From NCBI RefSeq assembly GCF_041642155.1, contig NZ_JBEPWZ010000061.1, forward strand, positions 1 to 13,985: a stretch of DNA of 13,985 bases. Reading direction: 5' to 3'. Under the pieces are notes generated by a model. It ran no database searches. It was given only the letters and a program-made list of their open reading frames with translations, and was not told where the DNA came from. Positions 7,806 through 12,658 of this stretch are shown piece by piece. Every line of letters begins with the position of its first letter. The first letter of the stretch is position 1. This DNA is from Fodinibius sp041642155 (GTDB taxonomy: Bacteria > Bacteroidota > Rhodothermia > Balneolales > Balneolaceae). The position numbers and the translations under genes were made by a program.

Positions 7806-9071
7806 TCAGTCCGTCTCCGTTTCTTCATCTCCTCTTAATTTTTCCAGCGGCAATGTAATCGTTACCCGGGCCCCTGCTGCTTTCTCCCCGGAAAAATCTT
7901 CCATACTGAAGGTGCCGCCCAGCAAATCCATGCGATGTTTCATAATTCGCAGCCCCTTCCCATTAGTTTGTTGTTTATTTGATATCCCACTCCCATCATC
8001 TGTTACCTGCAGCATCAGATTGTCATCCGATTTCCGTACGATAACTGAAATATTCTCCGCTTCTCCATGCATCACTGCATTTTTAATGGCTTCCTGTACC
8101 ACATGGTACAAATGAGTAGCCATCTTCCTGTTTTTAATTTGAGTCACAATTTTGTTCATCTTCAGCACGCAGTTGATGTCGTATAATTTTTGAGTCTGCC
8201 GCATAAGAAAATGAAACGCATATTCCACGCCCTCCTTTTCAATATCTACGGGAATGATATCATGCGTTAAATTGCGAATTCCCTCTATTCCCTTGTCTAT
8301 AATTGAATTTAATGTAACAATCTGATCCGCTATCCCGGTATCATTTTGTCTCAGTTTATTCTCGATATCATGGATGATAATTTTAGCTGAAGCCAACGTC
8401 TGCCCGAGATTATCATGGAGGTATCCTCCCAGCTCCCAGCGCTCTATGATATTATTTTTTAAAATATCTTTTTGATATTGCCGGCTTCGCTTCATCTCCT
8501 CTCTGAGCTGAGCATTTGTCTTTTCCAACCTTTTTTGGGCCTGTTTTCGTTCTATGGCCATTCCAACAATATTGGCAGCCATCTGGATAAAATTAAGCTC
8601 GCTTTCTAAAAACGACCGCTTTTCAATGGTATAAGATCCAAACACACCGTAGGTGTCTTCCGCCCCCCGGATTGCAACAAGAATACTACTCTTAAAATCA
8701 CGGTGTTTTAAAATAGGAGAGATTGCAAATCGACTTTCTTCAGCGTAATCAATCACATGAACCGGTTTTCGGGATTGTAATGCATAGCTCAGGTCCCATT
8801 TCGAATCATTATTGATTTTTAATGATTTACATTCACAACCGGTCTCGGCTGCAACCTTGAGCGTATCTTGTTTGGAGTTTAGTTGTGCTATAACCGTGCT
8901 TTCTACTTCCAGATTCATACAAGTTTGCTGAACAGCCCGGTGCATAATCGCCTTAAGGTCATCCTGCTCTAATGCATATACCCCCAATACCGCCAGTGAC
9001 TCCTGATAACGCTGCTGTTTAATTGCTTCTGTTTCTGCATCAGTTCGAGTCTTTCCTTGTTCTCCTTTCAT
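7806..9071 (-). CDS. Soluble GAF-domain sensor histidine kinase (NarL-partner type)
   Basis: This 421-residue kinase has no membrane segment, so it should sense a cytoplasmic signal. Residues about 26-175 form a GAF domain. A coiled coil (about 172-205) leads to a HisKA_3-like dimerisation helix pair with the phospho-acceptor His219 in GGYLHDNLGQTLAS. The C-terminal HATPase (about 315-409) has the N-box with Glu327 and Asn331, the DDGSGIS loop at 358 and the NGKGLRIM ATP-lid motif at 370. Its natural partner is the response regulator at 9910, which is divergent from it. I took the ATG at 9071; an upstream TTG at 9086 would add five residues but has no better ribosome site. The GAF domain holds a CxC pair (Cys79, Cys81) that might bind metal or sense redox state; this is speculative. 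Confidence 0.92.
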   Translation of the reverse strand: MKGEQGKTRTDAETEAIKQQRYQESLAVLGVYALEQDDLKAIMHRAVQQTCMNLEVESTVIAQLNSKQDTLKVAAETGCECKSLKINNDSKWDLSYALQSRKPVHVIDYAEESRFAISPILKHRDFKSSILVAIRGAEDTYGVFGSYTIEKRSFLESELNFIQMAANIVGMAIERKQAQKRLEKTNAQLREEMKRSRQYQKDILKNNIIERWELGGYLHDNLGQTLASAKIIIHDIENKLRQNDTGIADQIVTLNSIIDKGIEGIRNLTHDIIPVDIEKEGVEYAFHFLMRQTQKLYDINCVLKMNKIVTQIKNRKMATHLYHVVQEAIKNAVMHGEAENISVIVRKSDDNLMLQVTDDGSGISNKQQTNGKGLRIMKHRMDLLGGTFSMEDFSGEKAAGARVTITLPLEKLRGDEETETD

Positions 9072-9119
9072 AATATATTTGGACAATGAGCCCGGATTTT
9101 TCGATAAAAAACTGGTTTA

Positions 9120-9184
9120 CCTGCCGGGATTCTTACCATGTGGCTGATTGAAGGCGCCAACCACTGGAAAGATAGCCCGGCAGG
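9120..9184. repeat. Long nested inverted repeat in the kinase leader
   Basis: CCTGCCGGG (9120-9128) and CCCGGCAGG (9176-9184) are perfect complements. Inside them, CCATGTGG (9136-9143) pairs with CCACTGG (9161-9167) with one bulged base. Internal loops are 7 and 8 bases, and a GC-containing apical loop remains. The element lies 48 bases upstream of the kinase ATG, so on the minus strand it would form a two-stem hairpin in the 5' leader if transcription starts farther out. There is no T-run, so it is not a simple terminator. It could be a leader control structure or an operator. Confidence 0.7.
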
Positions 9185-9229
9185 CGTAAAATTTACGACC
9201 TGACCTCCTCCCGTTATTTGTTGGAAGGT

Positions 9230-9259
9230 ATAACATCAGGCACTTTTTTCCTATGTCAA
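9230..9259 (-). promoter_or_regulatory. Possible sigma70-type promoter for the kinase gene
   Basis: On the minus strand a perfect TTGACA (9254-9259) is followed after 18 bases by TGTTAT (9230-9235), a 4-of-6 match to TATAAT. It would give a leader of about 150 bases that includes the nested hairpin at 9120-9184. Bacteroidota-type promoters often differ from this consensus, so the call is tentative. Confidence 0.3.
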
Positions 9260-9274
9260 TACCTTATAATACAT

Positions 9275-9299
9275 CCATATTTTTTTTAAAAAAGTATGG
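9275..9299. repeat. AT-rich near-perfect palindrome
   Basis: CCATA at 9275-9279 pairs with TATGG at 9295-9299, and the interior is a run of eight T followed by six A, giving a 25-base palindrome with a single mismatch in the arms. It sits just outside the possible kinase promoter. It may be an operator, a bent or cruciform-prone spot, or a decayed terminator; no T-run follows the G/C-containing arms. Confidence 0.5.
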
Positions 9300-9412
9300 T
9301 TCGGAGTAGTTAATACCCGTATGTTATATTTTTAGAAGGCTTTTAACAAACCAGGAATTTTAGTCCATATTAAAGCCTGATCGTATTCAAAAACCACCCC
9401 GTATAAGGCATT

Positions 9413-9465
9413 TGTGAGGATGTTGAATGCGCTAATATGCAGAGATTGGCCAAAAAGATCGGTTT
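9413..9465 (+). repeat. Dispersed intergenic repeat, copy B
   Basis: This is the partner of the segment at 6871-6922, in the same orientation and about 85% identical over 53 bases. The short words CGTATTCAAAAACC (9382-9395) and AATATTAATGG (9489-9499) nearby also have counterparts around copy A, but in a different order. Copies A and B flank the block holding the membrane protein and the kinase. Confidence 0.65.
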
Positions 9466-9722
9466 TGAAAAGCCTTCTATTATAAAATAATATTAATGGT
9501 CGGTATTCAATATGCAACGGAGAACTTAAAAATGTTCTTTCAATAGACCCGCAGAAAAGCAAAAGATTGCAGGGTGGGAAAAAGATAACCCAACCTGAAA
9601 TCTTCCAGACATACACAGCATTATGTAATAATTTTTCATTTTAATCATAATTTTTTTTTGACATTCATTTTCAGGGGGAACATTTTATACTACAGGTACT
9701 TTAACAAAGAGAGGGGTTAAAA

Positions 9723-9821
9723 ATGTTATCAGTGTCATGCATAAATAAACACGGAAATGATCCGGTACCAAATCAAGGATTACAGCTGCGTTTAACGGCC
9801 CCCTCTACAACCGAGACGTGA
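9723..9821 (+). CDS. Possible small ORF of 32 residues
   Basis: An ATG at 9723 follows GAGAGGGG with a spacing of about 8 bases, one of the better Shine-Dalgarno-like tracts in the window, and opens 32 codons (MLSVSCINKHGNDPVPNQG...) ending at TGA. An AT-rich promoter-like tract with TTGACA at 9658 lies upstream, although the nearest TATACT is 22 bases from it. No conserved feature is recognised in the peptide. It might be a leader peptide ahead of the response regulator, or it may be chance. Confidence 0.25.
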   Translation: MLSVSCINKHGNDPVPNQGLQLRLTAPSTTET

Positions 9822-9848
9822 CACCGAATATTACGATCAACAAATTGT

Positions 9849-9871
9849 TATCAGTTTTTTAACTGCTGATA
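9849..9871. promoter_or_regulatory. Dyad upstream of the response regulator
   Basis: TATCAG (9849-9854) is complementary to CTGATA (9866-9871), and the inner CAGTT (9852-9856) pairs with AACTG (9861-9865) around four T. The site is about 40 bases before the regulator start codon. It could bind a dimeric LuxR-type regulator, including the neighbouring one itself; this is inference from position and symmetry only. Confidence 0.35.
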
Positions 9872-9909
9872 TGCACAGACCGCCATTTTAAACTTACGGG
9901 GTACATCTT

Positions 9910-10554
9910 ATGATTAATGCCATCATTGCCGACGATCATCCATTAATGCGGGAAGGAGTAAAAAAGGTTATTGACAACGAAATGGGGGTTCAGGTGGCCG
10001 GAGAATCTTCAGATGGCAGAGAGTTGCTTTCTATGCTCGACGATTCACCTTTGCCGGATATTGTTATTCTCGATATTACCATGCCGGGAAAAAGTGGTAT
10101 GGATCTCATAAAAGATATTAAGAATTTATACCCTTCATTACCCATTCTCATTCTTAGTATTCATCCGGAGGAGCGATTTGCCATACGTGCTCTCAAAGCC
10201 GGTGCTGAAGGCTATATTTGCAAATCCAGCATATCAAAAAAACTGGTCAAGGCAATTAAAAAAATCGTGATCGAAAAAAGAAAGTATATTACCGAAGAGG
10301 CGGCCGAGCAACTGGCACTTCAGGTAGATCAAAGTCGCCCCAATGGCCAGCCCCTTCACGAATCGCTTTCTGATCGCGAGTTCGAGGTTTTGTGTATGAT
10401 TGCTGCAGGACAAGGTGTGGCTGAAATCGCAGAGGAACTTTCCCTGAGTCCACATACGGTTCATACTTATCGCTCGCGTATAAAGGAGAAGATGAACCTG
10501 GCTACAAATGTAGAAATGACTCGGTACGCTATTGCAAACGATTTGATTCAGTAG
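9910..10554 (+). CDS. NarL/LuxR-family response regulator
   Basis: The receiver domain (residues 1-120) has the acidic pair Asp8-Asp9, the phosphorylated Asp55 in VILDITMPG, Ser83 and Lys105, so phosphotransfer and switching residues are complete. A linker of about 30 residues precedes a LuxR-type helix-turn-helix at about 152-214 (LSDREFEVLCMIAAG, then EIAEELSLSPHTVHTYRSRIKEKM). At 214 residues it is standard for the family. It should be phosphorylated by the divergent kinase at 7806-9071 and bind DNA as a dimer. The targets are unknown; the stress-type genes starting at 10849 are candidates by position. The ATG has no clear Shine-Dalgarno sequence. Confidence 0.95.
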   Translation: MINAIIADDHPLMREGVKKVIDNEMGVQVAGESSDGRELLSMLDDSPLPDIVILDITMPGKSGMDLIKDIKNLYPSLPILILSIHPEERFAIRALKAGAEGYICKSSISKKLVKAIKKIVIEKRKYITEEAAEQLALQVDQSRPNGQPLHESLSDREFEVLCMIAAGQGVAEIAEELSLSPHTVHTYRSRIKEKMNLATNVEMTRYAIANDLIQ

Positions 10555-10618
10555 GTAATTCTGCTGTCTTCCCTGTACGTTGGTCCGTATTTTTCACCAA
10601 TCGCAAAATAGAACTACG

Positions 10619-10671
10619 CTAAGCCGCCCGATGAAAGGACTACGGGTATTTGAAAAATAGCCGGGCGTTAG
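10619..10671. repeat. Inverted repeat downstream of the response regulator
   Basis: CTAA-gc-CGCCCG (10619-10630) pairs with CGGGCG-TTAG (10662-10671), leaving a two-base bulge and a 31-base loop. It lies 65 bases after the regulator stop codon in a 294-base gap that has no gene. No T-run follows directly, so a terminator role is doubtful; it may be a structured element or an operator before the PRC-barrel gene. Confidence 0.4.
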
Positions 10672-10848
10672 TCACTATCCACACTACTGTATATTTTTTA
10701 CAAAGTAATGTAGCAAAATTGTCTACGTAAATATCACAGATCGTTCTATTTGCTCTTTATTCGACCTTTGATAAAATAGGTATGAAAAATAACAAGGCCA
10801 CCTGAAACGATGGTCGTGTCCAGCAATTAGATATAATAATTAAATATT

Positions 10849-11346
10849 ATGCAAAATCTCCTCAATCCTGCCAAAAACCTGAAAAAACCACTGCAAGAAG
10901 AGCAAGACCGTAGTCAACAAGTGGAAGAAATAGATGCGCTTGATGAAGAAATCATCGTGAAATTACGGAACGCACTGGCATCTCATGCGATCGGTGCAGA
11001 AATACAAAATCATAAAGGAGAATATTTAGGTCGAATAAAAAAAATTACCTTTGATGATAAAAATAAACTTCAGTATATCATCGTGCACTGTACCAGTTTC
11101 TTCGGGGGAGGGAATCGATATTTCGCTATACCGGCATTTTCCGGCCTTCTGGAACTCTCCAAAGAGGGAGAAGTGGTACTGAAGGTTGACAAAAATGACC
11201 TGAAACTGGCCAAAGGCATTTCCGCTGATAAATGTCCCCCGCCAAACTTGCCCTTCGGGCCCTCCATCTATGAACTCTACAATTACAACGACTCCACGGG
11301 GCAAAAGCCTGGAATGCAACAACCAATAAACAGAAAATACAACTGA
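10849..11346 (+). CDS. PRC-barrel domain protein
   Basis: The 165-residue protein has a charged N-terminal extension (about 1-45), then a PRC-barrel domain (about 46-122): IGAEIQNHKGEYLGRIKKI matches the first strands of the family, followed by LQYIIVH, a glycine-rich FFGGGNRYFAIP turn and a final strand KVDKNDLKLAKG. The tail (123-165) is rich in Pro, Asn and Gln and ends in a basic stretch. PRC-barrel proteins are small cytoplasmic beta-barrels found in RNA processing, photosynthetic reaction centres and many uncharacterised stress-associated proteins; the specific role here is unknown. A small ORF follows its stop after 5 bases, suggesting translational coupling. The upstream leader is very AT-rich with no Shine-Dalgarno sequence. 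Confidence 0.85.
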   Translation: MQNLLNPAKNLKKPLQEEQDRSQQVEEIDALDEEIIVKLRNALASHAIGAEIQNHKGEYLGRIKKITFDDKNKLQYIIVHCTSFFGGGNRYFAIPAFSGLLELSKEGEVVLKVDKNDLKLAKGISADKCPPPNLPFGPSIYELYNYNDSTGQKPGMQQPINRKYN

Positions 11347-11351
11347 TTTTT

Positions 11352-11522
11352 ATGAGCTCAATAAAATTTGAAGGTGAAATACCCGGAGATAGGAATAAAA
11401 AAGATCAAGCTTATGCTATCGACAATCCCGAGGATATGACCATAGAAGAGTTAATGGAAAGTATTCGACGTAAAATCCGGCGTATCCAACAATCGAAACA
11501 ATCCGGTACTCGCAGCACCTAA
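11352..11522 (+). CDS. Small 56-residue protein of unknown function
   Basis: An ATG five bases after the PRC-barrel stop codon opens a 56-codon frame ending at TAA. The peptide is highly charged: an acidic first half (KFEGEIPGDRNKKDQAYAI, then DNPEDMTIEELMESI) and a basic helical end (RRKIRRIQQSKQ). It is probably a soluble helical protein with no signal or membrane segment. The tight spacing, sensible amino-acid composition and position inside the PRC-CsbD run support a real gene. I do not recognise the family. Confidence 0.6.
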   Translation: MSSIKFEGEIPGDRNKKDQAYAIDNPEDMTIEELMESIRRKIRRIQQSKQSGTRST

Positions 11523-11549
11523 ACATCCAATCACTCTAACCGAAAAAAA

Positions 11550-11561
11550 AGGTAATTACCT
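11550..11561. promoter_or_regulatory. Perfect palindrome abutting the CsbD start codon
   Basis: AGGTAATTACCT is a perfect 12-bp palindrome ending at the base directly before the ATG at 11562. It includes AGG in about the place of a ribosome-binding site, so folding of the mRNA or protein binding there could affect translation. It could equally be an operator. Confidence 0.45.
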
Positions 11562-11747
11562 ATGGATAAATTAAACATCAAAGGCAGCTGGAACGAAAAA
11601 AAAGGAAAACTAAAACAGAAATATGCAGAACTGACGGACGACGACCTGACCTATGCCGAGGGCAAAGAAGATGAATTGATCGGCCGTATTCAGCAGCGGC
11701 TGGGGACGTCCAGAGAAAAAGCCCGGGAAATTATTCGCAATGCCTGA
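11562..11747 (+). CDS. CsbD-family stress protein
   Basis: This 61-residue protein fits the CsbD family: the N-terminal pattern KLNIKGSWNEKKGKLKQKYAELTDDDL is followed by an EGKEDELIGRIQQRLG segment and a short helix REKAREIIRN. CsbD proteins are small, soluble, charged, mainly helical proteins induced by general stress in other bacteria; their molecular activity is not known. It follows the small ORF by 39 bases and ends before a strong terminator, so the PRC-barrel gene, small ORF and csbD-like gene probably form one transcription unit. The start ATG directly abuts the palindrome at 11550-11561. Confidence 0.92.
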   Translation: MDKLNIKGSWNEKKGKLKQKYAELTDDDLTYAEGKEDELIGRIQQRLGTSREKAREIIRNA

Positions 11748-11820
11748 CAATATAAACTAATAATTATGTATAAAAAGAGGCGCCTGACTTCCTATCATTC
11801 CCGAGTAGGCTAAAGCGCAT

Positions 11821-11869
11821 AAAGCCCCAGCCGCTACGTTTAACCTGGCTGGGGCTTTCTACTTTTAAT
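11821..11869 (+). terminator. Rho-independent terminator after the CsbD gene
   Basis: AAAGCCCCAGCC (11821-11832) and GGCTGGGGCTTT (11847-11858) form a perfect 12-bp stem with a 14-base loop, followed by a T-rich stretch. It ends the PRC-barrel to CsbD unit. Its A/T-flanked symmetry means it could act in both directions, but no converging gene is present. Confidence 0.92.
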
Positions 11870-11893
11870 CCTAAATCATACATATCACATGCT

Positions 11894-12271
11894 ATGGACA
11901 TCACACTGCCAATAGTAAAAGTAAACGGTAAATCCGCGCGGGGACAAGCTCATATTCAGCCTGGGGTTAACAACTGGATTGGTGTTTGCGTTGTAAGAAA
12001 TCATCTACTGCCACAGCACAACCTAAAAGACAAAGGGTTCACCGTTGAATTTGAAGGTCCCTTCAATTCAGGAGAGGAATGTATAAACGGTAAGGGTAAA
12101 GCAAAAGTGCTGCACGTCTCCCCGTCAAAACAAAAAAACCGTGTAATCATTACCATCGAGGGCGTTGGAGAACCCCTGCTTGAAAAAAAATTGAAGAAAG
12201 AGTTGAGATTCAGTTATGATGAAAATTTACCAGTCTATTTGAACTCCTACAAAAAGCGTCCTGAGCTTTAA
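11894..12271 (+). CDS. Hypothetical protein of 125 residues
   Basis: I do not recognise this protein. It is soluble with no signal peptide. The composition suggests a beta-rich domain: ITLPIVKVNG, a GVNNWIGVCVVRN strand, GFTVEFEGPF, GKAKVLHVSPSK and RVIITIEGVGEPLLEKKLKKEL with a final basic helix or tail. It has two cysteines, Cys32 and Cys63. It lies 35 bases after the terminator of the CsbD unit, so it probably has its own promoter within or beyond that gap. The frame is clean, has sensible protein composition and no overlapping competitor, which supports a real gene. Confidence 0.7.
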   Translation: MDITLPIVKVNGKSARGQAHIQPGVNNWIGVCVVRNHLLPQHNLKDKGFTVEFEGPFNSGEECINGKGKAKVLHVSPSKQKNRVIITIEGVGEPLLEKKLKKELRFSYDENLPVYLNSYKKRPEL

Positions 12272-12658
12272 GAAACCGTATTTAAGACCTCCCCCTCCAC
12301 ACGGGACCGTGCCCCCCCTCCAACCCAGTATTCCGTTTCCATCCGCTGTATGAGGAAATTGCCCTTCTGTATACTGAACAGTAACAGAGGCATCCCGGTG
12401 CCCTCTGTTCCATCCAGATATAATTTTAAAACTGTAGCTTGTTAAATACATTTTTTTCGTTTATTGTTTTAAGCGGGAAGCATCCTTGTTTAAGGAAGCA
12501 ACTAAAATGGAATTTGCGGGGAACAACGTCATAGTTTGCTTTTTGGTATCTCTTTCTATTTCTGTACGTGATCTCAAAAAATTAACCTTCTTAAACGGGA
12601 TGCTATATCAAAAGGGGATTATCAAAAATTTTTCACCTTATATTTCAGAATTCAGAAT
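12272..12658. other. 387-base intergenic region
   Basis: No convincing gene lies here. An inverted repeat, AACAGAGGCA with TGCCCTCTGTT (12383-12409, one bulge), is present but is not followed by a T-run. A C7 run occurs near 12313. A frame opening at 12507 after AAGGA runs into the metallophosphoesterase gene in another frame and is probably chance; the promoter of the metallophosphoesterase should be in this stretch. Confidence 0.6.

Larger units (their letters stand above)
9072..9909. other. 838-base spacer between kinase and response regulator
   Basis: This unusually long divergent spacer has no convincing protein gene of normal size. From left to right it contains the nested inverted repeat 9120-9184, a possible kinase promoter near 9230-9259, an AT palindrome at 9275-9299, repeat copy B at 9413-9465, a possible 32-codon ORF at 9723, and a dyad at 9849-9871 just before the regulator. 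A 94-codon minus-strand frame spanning 9332-9616 overlaps the repeat and looks spurious. Confidence 0.7.

Noticed and set aside
9137..9201. Short + strand frame inside the nested inverted repeat (MWLIEGANHW...)
   Set aside because: It is about 20 codons long, and its sequence is shaped by the palindrome; it briefly resembles a hydrolase tail, but there is no supporting gene fragment around it.
9332..9616. 94-codon minus-strand frame (MYVWKISGWVIFF...)
   Set aside because: It overlaps the dispersed repeat, has a low-information composition rich in aromatic and hydrophobic residues, and has no recognisable domain. It looks like a chance frame across an intergenic repeat.
12383..12409. Inverted repeat after the 125-residue protein as a terminator
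   Set aside because: The stem has a bulge and is followed by CCATCCAG rather than a T-run, and it lies over 100 bases after the stop codon.
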